DNA of 36,485 nt from Candidatus Woesearchaeota archaeon CG11_big_fil_rev_8_21_14_0_20_43_8 (lineage in GTDB: Archaea; Nanobdellota; Nanobdellia; Woesearchaeales; CG08-08-20-14). This document shows positions 8,865 to 17,126 of the stretch, in pieces (positions within the stretch are counted from its first letter, which is position 1; each line of letters opens with the position of its first letter). The DNA lies in contig PCVE01000108.1 of assembly GCA_002762705.1 (NCBI GenBank), forward strand, positions 1 to 36,485, given 5' to 3'. The notes under the pieces were generated by a model. It was not told the origin of the DNA. It did no database searches and saw only the letters and a program-made list of their open reading frames with translations. The position numbers and the translations under genes were made by a program.

Positions 8865-10105
8865 CTGTGCTTCATCTCCATTGCATAGTTCTCAAGGTGC
8901 TCACCAAGTCCGTGCGTGATGTGATCCTTTGAATTGAATGTTGAATAGTTTCGATATGTATCTATGAAATAACCGATGTGTTTTCCCACTCGGATATCTG
9001 AAAGATCATTTGCGATAACCAGATCGCATCCATTTTTTTGTAATGAATCATACGCTATTTCTCTGAGTTTCTCTGGACTTTTTTTGCTTTCAAGCTTGAA
9101 TCCGACTTTGTACATTTTTTTGCCTGTCTCTTCGGTGATTTTGTCGACCTCTTTTATGATCTTCTTTGTTGGGACAAGCCGCACATTCATTTCGTCACCA
9201 GATCTCACTTTCTCGTCGATCACTTTGTCAGGAGCATAATCCAGGACTGCTGCATTGAAGATGCTTATCCTGTAATTCTTATCTTTACGTCTGAGTTCAT
9301 CTTCTACTGCCTGCATCATCTCATCAGGGCCTTTTACATCAGTCACATCAAGATATCCGGGGGGATGCACAGTGCCGGGGCCATATGTCACTTTCACATT
9401 TGCGCCGCGCATATAGAGATCTTTTGCAATACGGATGCCAAGATCGCCTGATGATGTGTTTTTGATCTTTCTGACAGCATCGACATTTGCTTCGTTTGGT
9501 CCGACAGTCATCAACACATCGACCCCTGATAGCGGCCCATTGGCAAGCTGTCTTGTTGTTGCTGCGACAATCTCATCTAATTTTGCGAGCTTCGCTTTTC
9601 CTTCAGAAAAACGCGGTTCGATAATGTGGATATTGTAATCTTCATTGTTTCTGAATTCATTTAGGTTCTTCTGCAGGATAGGATTCTCATAAAGCGACAT
9701 GTGCATTGTCGGGGCAAGCATGATCGGAATACCCCTGCCCATGGCGCTTGCCACTGTTGTCGTCAATGGATTGTCTGCGATGCCTGCTGCGATCTTGTTT
9801 ATCGTGTTCAATGTGGCTGGCGCCACAAGCACTGCGTCTTCAAGGTCAATGTGCTGCGCAGTGCCATCAAGCGTCGTCACCACTTTATTTCCTGTCGCCC
9901 ATTCCATTGTCAAAGGTGTGATGAACTTCTGGGCTGCATCACTCATCACCGCACGGACATCAGCTCCGTATCTTCTTAGCATCCTTGCGACTTTTGGCAT
10001 CTCGATACTTGCAATCCCGCCACTGAGACACATTGTTATCTTCTTTCCTTTCAGATAATCCGCTATCGCATCTACCTGTCTATCTTCTAGTTCTTTCATA
10101 TCCAT
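8849..10105 (-). CDS. coaBC: Bifunctional phosphopantothenoylcysteine decarboxylase / phosphopantothenate-cysteine ligase (archaeal CoaBC)
   Basis: CLSGGIASIEMPKVARMLRRYGADVRAVMS; QHIDLEDAVLVAPATLNTINKIAAGIADNPLTT; PRFSEGKAKLAKLDEIV; VDAVRKIKNTSSGDLGIRIAK; FNAAVLDY; DLVIANDLSD. Confidence 0.9.
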   Translation of the reverse strand: MDMKELEDRQVDAIADYLKGKKITMCLSGGIASIEMPKVARMLRRYGADVRAVMSDAAQKFITPLTMEWATGNKVVTTLDGTAQHIDLEDAVLVAPATLNTINKIAAGIADNPLTTTVASAMGRGIPIMLAPTMHMSLYENPILQKNLNEFRNNEDYNIHIIEPRFSEGKAKLAKLDEIVAATTRQLANGPLSGVDVLMTVGPNEANVDAVRKIKNTSSGDLGIRIAKDLYMRGANVKVTYGPGTVHPPGYLDVTDVKGPDEMMQAVEDELRRKDKNYRISIFNAAVLDYAPDKVIDEKVRSGDEMNVRLVPTKKIIKEVDKITEETGKKMYKVGFKLESKKSPEKLREIAYDSLQKNGCDLVIANDLSDIRVGKHIGYFIDTYRNYSTFNSKDHITHGLGEHLENYAMEMKHRWQSR

Positions 10106-10163
10106 CGTCGCACCTCGTATTCTTCATAGCTATCGCTATGTTCTGTCTTAGATGGCTATAACC

Positions 10164-11003
10164 CTATAATCTCAGCAATCTCTTCGCGTTCTCGTAGTAG
10201 ACTTTATTTTTGTCTTCTGTGCTGTAGCCCATTGATTCTATATGTTCTATCGAATCTTCTATGGATTGGATAGGAAAATCTGATGCGAATAATACTTGCG
10301 AAGGATCACATTCGTGCGCTAATATCTTCAGCGCTTTTCTTGTGACTCTTATCTCTTTTTCTGTGTCGTCTTTTCCTGTCTTCCAAAGGCCAGAGACATC
10401 TGTGTATATGTGCGGATGTTTATTCAGCACATCCCTTGCGCTTTTTGTGAATGGCTGTCCATAATGGCAGATGACAAGATCAAGCGATGGGAATCTCTTC
10501 GCGACTTCACCTATGTGAGATGGGTGTGTCTGATAATGGAGATATTGTCCGGGATTATCTTCATCGATATCCCATGATTCAGGGAAATCACCTTCACCAG
10601 TGGTCTCTCCAGAGTGGAAAGCGACTGGTATCCCAAGTTCGCTTGCTAGTCGATATACCAGCGACATCTTCTCTTCATGAGGATAGAAGTCTTGATATCC
10701 TGGATAAAGTTTGATGCCAGATATCGAATCCTTGATACTGCGGAGTTCCTGGATACCAGCATCCATTGATCTCTCTACGTCAAGGCCGCCGAACATGAGA
10801 AATCTGTCGCTTTCTGAGATCAGATCAAGCATCTTCATGTTGCCGCTTCCCCTGTTCTGGTGCGGGAAGAATGTCGCCATGACCACTGCTTTCTCTATTG
10901 AATATCTGCTCATGACACTGACTAGGTATTCGGGTGAAGCATCATCTGTATACAGTCCTTCCTGCGTGTGCCTTGTCAAGTGTGTGTGAAAGTCGATCTT
11001 CAT
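10164..11003 (-). CDS. Amidohydrolase-2-type metal-dependent hydrolase
   Basis: MKIDFHTHL; GIKLYPGYQDFYPHE; IPVAFHSGET; LDLVICHYGQP; VLFASDFP. Confidence 0.87.
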   Translation of the reverse strand: MKIDFHTHLTRHTQEGLYTDDASPEYLVSVMSRYSIEKAVVMATFFPHQNRGSGNMKMLDLISESDRFLMFGGLDVERSMDAGIQELRSIKDSISGIKLYPGYQDFYPHEEKMSLVYRLASELGIPVAFHSGETTGEGDFPESWDIDEDNPGQYLHYQTHPSHIGEVAKRFPSLDLVICHYGQPFTKSARDVLNKHPHIYTDVSGLWKTGKDDTEKEIRVTRKALKILAHECDPSQVLFASDFPIQSIEDSIEHIESMGYSTEDKNKVYYENAKRLLRL

Positions 11004-11042
11004 CTTGATATGTGGGGAGGCACAGGGCAGTATAAAGCTATT

Positions 11043-11090
11043 CTTTAAATCTTTAAAGATGTTTAAATTTAAAGCAAATTTATATATGCA
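11043..11090 (+). promoter_or_regulatory. AT-rich promoter region with overlapping palindromic TTTAAA elements
   Basis: CTTTAAATCTTTAAAGATGTTTAAATTTAAAG followed by TTTATATAT, 20-65 bp before the NUDIX ATG and between divergent genes. Confidence 0.55.
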
Positions 11091-11108
11091 ACCGCCTTTC
11101 CTATCGAT

Positions 11109-11588
11109 ATGTCAGACAAGGTGATGGTTCAGGCGGCAGTCATGGTGTTGTTACGTGAAGATGCCGGCCAGATAGAGACATATCTCACCAAACGTCCAGC
11201 CACATTCAGGACATATCCTGGAAGATATGTCTTTCCAGGTGGCACGATGGAAATGAATGACTCTGATCATCTTGATTGTGCGATAAGAGAGGCTTTAGAA
11301 GAAGTAGGTATCTGTCTGAAAAGAGCAGATGTCTTTTTTTTATCTGAGAATCATGTCGATCATTATCTTGATGATATCCAGTATCATGTATTCTCATATG
11401 CTGCGAAGATGCCTGATGACCAAGTGATCACATTGAATCCTGATGAAGTCGAAGAGGGTCTTTGGTTACGTCCGAATGATTGTTTACAAAAAGAAAAAGA
11501 GAGCAAGATGAGTCTGACAAAAATCACGCGACGGAATTTGCGTATGCTTTTGGACTATAAGACTCTTGATGAGGTCTTCAGAAAATGA
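11109..11588 (+). CDS. NUDIX hydrolase
   Basis: YVFPGGTMEMNDSDHLDCAIREALEEVGI: NUDIX box variant. Confidence 0.85.
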   Translation: MSDKVMVQAAVMVLLREDAGQIETYLTKRPATFRTYPGRYVFPGGTMEMNDSDHLDCAIREALEEVGICLKRADVFFLSENHVDHYLDDIQYHVFSYAAKMPDDQVITLNPDEVEEGLWLRPNDCLQKEKESKMSLTKITRRNLRMLLDYKTLDEVFRK

Positions 11589-12511
11589 AGACCACAACAC
11601 GAAAACTGCAGGAGATCTCTGGTTCATTGCTAGTTACACTTCCATCGGAATGGGCGCAGAGATATAGGCTCAAGAAAGGATCAGAGGTGATGATCACCCA
11701 GAATGACGATACAACCTTGAAGATAAGCAAGGAATTTTTGTATGATGAGATCAAAGGTGAGAGTATCATAAAATACGATTCACTGCTTCTCAGACGTTTT
11801 TTCCGTGAATATCTCTCTTCTGTCGATTTTGTTGTCGTGCATTTCCAGGAGTGTGATACGCCAAAAGAAGAGATCCGGAGATTCTATGATTTCATACGTG
11901 ATTCTATGCTGAATGTCGAAGTGATCGAGGAGACAAAAGAGAAGATGGTCCTTCAGATATTCCGGATGAATGAGGTCACGATCGGGTCATGCATCAGGCG
12001 TATGTTCTATCTGGTGAAGAATATGATTGATATCCTGACATCGAAAGGCGATGCATCACAGATAATCGATCTTGATAAGACAGTCGCGAAATTCTATTAT
12101 ATGCTTGTCAAGCAGACAAGGATATTCCTTCAGCAGGGCAGGTACACAAAAGCAGAGGAACTCACTGTGATCGAAGCCATGGATCATCGGATGGTGGCTG
12201 AGAAGATAGAACGCATCGGTGACCTGGTAAAAGAGCTTGCGATTACATCAGATGGCAAGAGATTTGACAAGACGCTTCTTGATTTTTTCCTTTTTGTGGT
12301 GTCTCGGCTGGATTCTGCCTTTTCAGCCTTTATAAAGCATGATTTCGACTCGGCCCTCAGGATATGGGATGAGCAGAGATCGGTCTTTTCAAGGTTTTCA
12401 AGGCTTAAAGAGCAATATGCCAAAAAAAAGGATATGAAAAGCCTTGAGCTCTGCTCATATCTGAAAAATGTCTATGAACATACTAGGGATATCGCAAATA
12501 TCGTCAGATAG
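11585..12511 (+). CDS. Phosphate-uptake-regulator-like protein: AbrB/SpoVT DNA-binding N-terminus plus PhoU-like helical domain
   Basis: KLQEISGSLLVTLPSEWAQRYRLKKGSEVMITQNDDTTLKI (swapped-hairpin AbrB type), then helical region with ERIGDLVKELAI and YEHTRDIANIVR typical of PhoU; 4-nt overlap with the NUDIX gene. Confidence 0.85.
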   Translation: MKTTTRKLQEISGSLLVTLPSEWAQRYRLKKGSEVMITQNDDTTLKISKEFLYDEIKGESIIKYDSLLLRRFFREYLSSVDFVVVHFQECDTPKEEIRRFYDFIRDSMLNVEVIEETKEKMVLQIFRMNEVTIGSCIRRMFYLVKNMIDILTSKGDASQIIDLDKTVAKFYYMLVKQTRIFLQQGRYTKAEELTVIEAMDHRMVAEKIERIGDLVKELAITSDGKRFDKTLLDFFLFVVSRLDSAFSAFIKHDFDSALRIWDEQRSVFSRFSRLKEQYAKKKDMKSLELCSYLKNVYEHTRDIANIVR

Positions 12512-12591
12512 AAACGAAATGTTTTTAAATGCCCTCTAATTTCTGCATGGAATGGGTTTATTAAGGTTTAGCTCGTGAGAGGTATATAAAA

Positions 12592-13170
12592 ATGACGAGT
12601 ATGTATGATGTTTCAGCAGATGAATTGATCAGACTGACTGCAGAAGAACTAAAGAAGTTAGATTCGCTACATCCACCACAGTGGGCTGCGTATGTGAAGA
12701 CAGGCGTCCATAAAGAGAGACCACCCGTCGAGCAGGACTGGTGGTATGTCAGGGCGGCTTCAGTGCTTAGGAAAGTCTATATATTAGGTCCGGTCGGTGT
12801 ATCTAAGCTCCGTCGGAAATATGGCGGAAAGCGCAATATGGGCGCAAGACCAGAGCACTTCTTCAAGGGCTCAGGAAACATATTGAGAAAAATATCACAG
12901 CAGCTTGAAGCAGCAGGTCTTCTCCAGAAGAGCAAGACTTCACGAGCAGGAAGGATTGTCTCAGCAAAAGGAAGATCCCTCCTTGATGGAATCGCAGCAA
13001 ACATGGCAAGATCAGCGCCAGCAGTTGCAGCATCTAAGCCAAAAGCGAAACCAAAGAAAGAAGAAGCTGCTAAAGAAGAGCCAAAGGCAAAACCACAGAA
13101 GGAAGATGTTCCTGATGCCGAGCCTGAGAAGAAGCCGAAAGCTGAATCAAAGAAAGAGGCAAAGGAATAG
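12592..13170 (+). CDS. rps19e: Ribosomal protein S19e with charged C-terminal extension
   Basis: HPPQWAAYVKTGVHKERPPVEQDWWYVRAASVLRKVYILGPVGVSKLRRKYGG..N.G..PEHF..GSGNILRKISQQLEAAGLL. Confidence 0.97.
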   Translation: MTSMYDVSADELIRLTAEELKKLDSLHPPQWAAYVKTGVHKERPPVEQDWWYVRAASVLRKVYILGPVGVSKLRRKYGGKRNMGARPEHFFKGSGNILRKISQQLEAAGLLQKSKTSRAGRIVSAKGRSLLDGIAANMARSAPAVAASKPKAKPKKEEAAKEEPKAKPQKEDVPDAEPEKKPKAESKKEAKE

Positions 13171-13175
13171 ATAAG

Positions 13176-13508
13176 ATGTCTGAGCTTGATGCGCTGAAAA
13201 AGAAAAGGATGCTTGAACTTCAACAACAAGCAGCCTATCAACAAGATGCGCAGGCCGAGCAAGAACAACAGATTCAAGAGCAGCTCGCTCAACTCGAAGC
13301 GATGGTAAGACCATTGCTGACTCCTGAGGCGCTGCAGCGTTATGGCAATATCAAGATCGCGCATCCGGAGTTGACAGTGAGTGTCCTTGTCGCGCTTGGA
13401 CGTTTCGCACAGAGCGGAAAGATTAAGCGTGTCGACGATAATATGCTCAAGACGATCCTTATCGAGCTTCAGAAGACCAAGCGTGAGATCAAGATCAAAC
13501 ATAAATGA
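13176..13508 (+). CDS. PDCD5/TFAR19-family DNA-binding protein
   Basis: MSELDALKKKRMLELQQQ...MVRPLLTPEALQRYGNIKIAHPELTVSVLVALGRFAQSGKI; located between S19e and L39e as is usual in archaea. Confidence 0.95.
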   Translation: MSELDALKKKRMLELQQQAAYQQDAQAEQEQQIQEQLAQLEAMVRPLLTPEALQRYGNIKIAHPELTVSVLVALGRFAQSGKIKRVDDNMLKTILIELQKTKREIKIKHK

Positions 13509-13525
13509 TTACTCGAGGTATCAAA

Positions 13526-13699
13526 ATGGCAAGGTACAAAAAGACAGGCAAGAAATCAAGATTGATTAAGAAAGGCAAACAAACCAAATGGGCTCCATTC
13601 TGGACCATCCCAAAGATGTATGGTGTAGGAAGACAAGTCCATCCAGGACGTCATACAGTAGTCAAAAGGCACTGGAAACGTACTAAGACAAAGGCGTGA
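13526..13699 (+). CDS. rpl39e: Ribosomal protein L39e
   Basis: MARYKKTGKKSRLIKKGKQTKWAPFWTIPKMYGVGRQVHPGRHTVVKRHWKRTKTKA; start placed at MARYKK rather than the track start 13505. Confidence 0.95.
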   Translation: MARYKKTGKKSRLIKKGKQTKWAPFWTIPKMYGVGRQVHPGRHTVVKRHWKRTKTKA

Positions 13700-13704
13700 T
13701 TGAT

Positions 13705-14283
13705 ATGGCTAAACTTGAAAGAACTTATAATGTTCCCTTGAGGAAAGAGTTTCTAAAAGAGAAGAACTACAAAAGGACAGAGAAAGCAGTCAGGGCACTA
13801 AAAGAGTTCATGGCTAAACACATGAAATCCGATGATGTGAAGATTGGTCCGCAGCTTAACAAGAAATTGTGGGACAAAGGGATCAAGAACCCACCGCATC
13901 ATGTGCATGTCACTGCAGTCAAGGATGATGAAGGCGTCGTCAGGGTCGAGCTCTTCGGTGCACCAGCATTCGAAGCAAAGAAACCAACAGAGAAAAAATC
14001 TGGCGGTCTGAAAGATAAATTGGCTGGCGCGATAAAAGGCAAGGACGCTCCTGCAAAAGCTGATGACGCGAAGTCTGATGATAAGCCTAAGACTGATGCA
14101 GCAGAGAAACCTAAAGCTGATAACAAACCTGCTCCTAAGTCAGATGCTCCTAAAGATGCAGCAAAACCTGCTTCTGAGAAGAAAGTCGATGCTCCTGTGA
14201 AGAAAGCAGAAGAAGCAAAAGTCCCTGAAAAAAAGGAAGTTGCTCCTGCATCGAAAGATAAATCTGCAGAAACGAAACAATAA
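13705..14283 (+). CDS. rpl31e: Ribosomal protein L31e with about 100-residue low-complexity C-terminal extension
   Basis: LERTYNVPLRKEFLKEKNYKRTEKAVRALKEFMAKHMKSDDVKIGPQLNKKLWDKGIKNPPHHVHVTAVKDDEGVVRVELFG, then a K/A/D/P-rich tail. Confidence 0.96.
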   Translation: MAKLERTYNVPLRKEFLKEKNYKRTEKAVRALKEFMAKHMKSDDVKIGPQLNKKLWDKGIKNPPHHVHVTAVKDDEGVVRVELFGAPAFEAKKPTEKKSGGLKDKLAGAIKGKDAPAKADDAKSDDKPKTDAAEKPKADNKPAPKSDAPKDAAKPASEKKVDAPVKKAEEAKVPEKKEVAPASKDKSAETKQ

Positions 14284-14315
14284 TTTTTATATACTTATTT
14301 GTTTTTTTGTTGTCT

Positions 14316-14555
14316 ATGAAGATACTTAGTGCGATTATGATATTCTCAGCTGTGTTCATCATAGTCTCTACTCTTGGATTCTATGTGGAACATTTTTTCG
14401 AACCATATACGACGGAAGATGAAGGTTTCAACAAGATATTCAAGATGGTTGAACTCATCCTTCCAGGTGGTCTTGATTCATCAGGTATCCTTAGAAATCT
14501 TGGTTGGTCGATGTTAATCACGTTGGGATTCTCTTCTGTAGGCAAGAAAGAATAA
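14316..14555 (+). CDS. Small hypothetical membrane protein
   Basis: MKILSAIMIFSAVFIIVSTLGFYVEHFF...SGILRNLGWSMLITLGFSSVGKKE; N-terminal TM helix; ATG at 14316 preferred over the TTG at 14307. Confidence 0.55.
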   Translation: MKILSAIMIFSAVFIIVSTLGFYVEHFFEPYTTEDEGFNKIFKMVELILPGGLDSSGILRNLGWSMLITLGFSSVGKKE

Positions 14556-15068
14556 TCAACAGAATTTGATATCTTTGACTTCAAGTGTCTGTGAACAACT
14601 GTATAACTTCCCTTCGATGTTCATACTAATTTTCGGTGTTATCTCAAGAGTGCTGATCCTCCCGAGTCTTTCCTGATCGAATTCCTGAGAAAATTGTCTT
14701 GCTTCATTTGCTGTCAACGCGATCCCTTCAAGGTCGAAGAAATCAGTCTCATAATCTTTTCCAATCATCACAGCTCTTATTCCATCAATAGTTATGCTGC
14801 CTTTATTTATCAGTTTCATCTTCAATGTCTTTTTTGTCTGAATGACGCATAGATCGGTCGCTGTCTCGTTGGCCATCTCGATAGCCACGAATTTCTCGCA
14901 CTTTATCTTCGCTTCTTCCTGTTTTTTTTCGATATCTTCCTGGAGCTTTGAATAGCTCGATCCCCAATTCATTATCACTGCGCCAAGCGCCATCGCAAAG
15001 AAGATCAATAGCACTGTCGCTATCATTGGTGATACTCCTTTTGGACCGATGGTCTTTCTCATACGCAC
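14556..15068 (-). CDS. Type IV pilin-like protein (archaeal class III signal peptide)
   Basis: IGPKGVSPMIATVLLIFFAMALGAVIMNWGSS N-terminus; Cys-containing C-terminus KLYSCSQTLEVKDIKFC. Confidence 0.85.
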   Translation of the reverse strand: MRMRKTIGPKGVSPMIATVLLIFFAMALGAVIMNWGSSYSKLQEDIEKKQEEAKIKCEKFVAIEMANETATDLCVIQTKKTLKMKLINKGSITIDGIRAVMIGKDYETDFFDLEGIALTANEARQFSQEFDQERLGRISTLEITPKISMNIEGKLYSCSQTLEVKDIKFC

Positions 15069-15071
15069 GCC

Positions 15072-16388
15072 TCATTCATTGATAGCAAGATTTTCTATAT
15101 TGATTAGGAGGAAATCGACACCGCCTTCAAGTGTCATGACAAGATCATATTCATAATGATTCCCTGCTGCTGAGCTGTTCATATGCATTATGACAACTGC
15201 AGCATCTGGATCAGTCCTTAGCTCTGATAATTTCACATAGCCTTTTCCATATGATGAGACCGGATCATTGTTTATGCTGAATGAGAAATTCTTCCCAGTC
15301 AGTTCCATGCCCGTGCTTGTGTAGTTCATCTTCTTTATTATGTCTGATGCATTGATATATTGCTGGATGCTTTCAGTTCCGACAGTCTTTCTGAATTCCA
15401 TTGCGAGATAAGTGTTGTTCACGTGATAGGTGTTGTCATCCATCTCGATGTCATCGATAGTGAATATGCCGCCACCTGTAGTGATGAATGGTTTAAGAAG
15501 ACCGGATTCAGATCGTGCACGCGTGGTGTTCCTTAGCAGAAGTCTCCAGTCTTTGTTGTTCTCGCTCATGAAGAAATCAGTATATGTCTTTCCATTCTCT
15601 GTCGTCTTTGTGATCATGAAATTATAATCTTTGTTTGATGTGTAGTTCGCTTTCCAATTCGTCGTACCTCTCTCATACGTCTGTATGGTCCCATATCCGC
15701 CACTATAATTCAACATTATACCTGCGACTATATTGGCACTTGAGACGGCAAGCGTGCTGTTCGCCCATCCGACGACAACAAGATCATCGGTCGTGACCGC
15801 GCCTGTATTGAACGTGAATCGCAAGGTGGTGTCCTCTTTTTCTGTGATGTTCTTATGTGAAAGGATATAATTATCATCCAGATTTCTGCAGCCACCAGTC
15901 GCGCTGTATTTCCCATTTATGATGAAATCATTTCCTGCGCAATTATCATATCTATACCAGGTGTTCGTAGACAGCGTCGAAGTGCTGAAATCTTCAGAGA
16001 AAGACTGAATTCCATCTTCAAATGTGATGAAACTATCGTCCCCTATTATCAGGTCACCGACAAAGACTTTTGTCCTTGGTTCAAGTATCTTCGCTTTTGA
16101 TTCCATCTTCCATTTTATCTGATTGTCCTGTATCGTCATATCGCCTTTCTTGATCTCGATCGGGATGACTCGTTGTGCGCCAGCGCCTTCAGATTGGACA
16201 TCTTTTATCTGAGAATCGATGTTCAGGAACATATCCTTTGTCTTTGTGAATATCGATTTATCCTTCACTTTTTCTAATAATGGTATCCCTGTATTCAATA
16301 ATAAAACTATTATGACTACTGTTATCAAGATGTATGATATCGCAGAAAGCCAGATCTGGCCCTTTCTAGGTGCACGCATAGATATCAT
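15072..16388 (-). CDS. Type IV pilin-like protein with large beta-rich lectin/LamG-like insertion
   Basis: N-terminus RKGQIWLSAISYILITVVIIVLLLNTGIPLL; internal EDFSTSTLSTNTWYRYDNCAGNDFIINGKYSATGGCRNLDDNYILSHKNITEKEDTTLRFTFNT...FFMSENNKDWRLLLRN...GGGIFTIDDIEMDD. Confidence 0.75.
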   Translation of the reverse strand: MISMRAPRKGQIWLSAISYILITVVIIVLLLNTGIPLLEKVKDKSIFTKTKDMFLNIDSQIKDVQSEGAGAQRVIPIEIKKGDMTIQDNQIKWKMESKAKILEPRTKVFVGDLIIGDDSFITFEDGIQSFSEDFSTSTLSTNTWYRYDNCAGNDFIINGKYSATGGCRNLDDNYILSHKNITEKEDTTLRFTFNTGAVTTDDLVVVGWANSTLAVSSANIVAGIMLNYSGGYGTIQTYERGTTNWKANYTSNKDYNFMITKTTENGKTYTDFFMSENNKDWRLLLRNTTRARSESGLLKPFITTGGGIFTIDDIEMDDNTYHVNNTYLAMEFRKTVGTESIQQYINASDIIKKMNYTSTGMELTGKNFSFSINNDPVSSYGKGYVKLSELRTDPDAAVVIMHMNSSAAGNHYEYDLVMTLEGGVDFLLINIENLAINE

Positions 16389-16944
16389 CCTCCACTAGAT
16401 TCATGTTCCTGCAAAGTTGGGGACCAGTCCCTGCTTCGATATTGACATACGGCGCGAATGTCACCTGGACAACATCTTCGCCTAGCCCTGTGAAGTTGAA
16501 GCTTGTTGTCCCTTTTTTCACGCCACCAGCAGATATGCTGAATGTCTTTTTATCATCTACATAGCTTGTGTCATTTATTCCTATCAAAGCCACCATTATC
16601 CCGGCTATCGAGTCAGATCCTTTGTTCTCAAGAGTGTATTCCAGGACACCTGCTGTCGCGCTAGTGTTCTTGAAACAGAGCCGTTTTTCTCCAGCGATTG
16701 TCTTGACGCTCAAAGCGATAGACATTTGGCACGTGACTCCCAATTGTCCTTCGAGCTCTGCTTTTTCGGTTTGGCTTTCGACATTGCCCACACCCCATCT
16801 CATGACCATGGCGCCGATTGTGATGGTTATTGCAACAAGCAATATCGCGCTGATAAGCTGCGAGACACCCCTATTTTTAAGTTTGATAGAATTCTTTCTA
16901 ACCTTATTTTCCGGACTTAGGCCCAGATTCCTCTTTTTATACAT
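16366..16944 (-). CDS. Type IV pilin-like protein (archaeal class III signal peptide)
   Basis: KNRGVSQLISAILLVAITITIGAMVMRWGVGNVESQTEKAE; C-terminal Cys pair; start MYKKRN preferred over the track start 16971. Confidence 0.82.
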   Translation of the reverse strand: MYKKRNLGLSPENKVRKNSIKLKNRGVSQLISAILLVAITITIGAMVMRWGVGNVESQTEKAELEGQLGVTCQMSIALSVKTIAGEKRLCFKNTSATAGVLEYTLENKGSDSIAGIMVALIGINDTSYVDDKKTFSISAGGVKKGTTSFNFTGLGEDVVQVTFAPYVNIEAGTGPQLCRNMNLVEDDIYACT

Positions 16945-16993
16945 AATCAATATCTCTTTTATATAGAGCACTATTAAAAGGTTTCGTCGTATT

Positions 16994-17028
16994 GGGGTAT
17001 GGGGTATGGGATATGGGGTGTGGGGTAT
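16994..17028 (+). repeat. Five tandem G-rich heptamers (GGGGTAT-type), potential G-quadruplex
   Basis: Read directly: GGGGTAT GGGGTAT GGGATAT GGGGTGT GGGGTAT. Confidence 0.9.
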
Positions 17029-17126
17029 GAGTTATTGGATCTTCATGAGTTTTGTACTGCGATTGTTCGGCGGTTTTTTGAAGCACTCCGTCCTGTTTTT
17101 AAGTCGTTTTTCACTTCACTTTGATC

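Noticed and set aside
8849-10105. CoaBC lacks the bacterial-type ACGxxGxGR Cys flap, suggesting a changed activity
   Set aside because: From memory, archaeal CoaBC proteins carry an EGKAK-type segment at this position, as seen here (PRFSEGKAKLAKLDEIV). This is probably normal for archaea and not evidence of a new function.
12777-13502. 241-aa minus-strand ORF antisense to S19e/PDCD5
   Set aside because: Antisense shadow of two well-conserved genes; Phe/Leu/Ser-rich translation reflects the Lys/Glu-rich sense strand.
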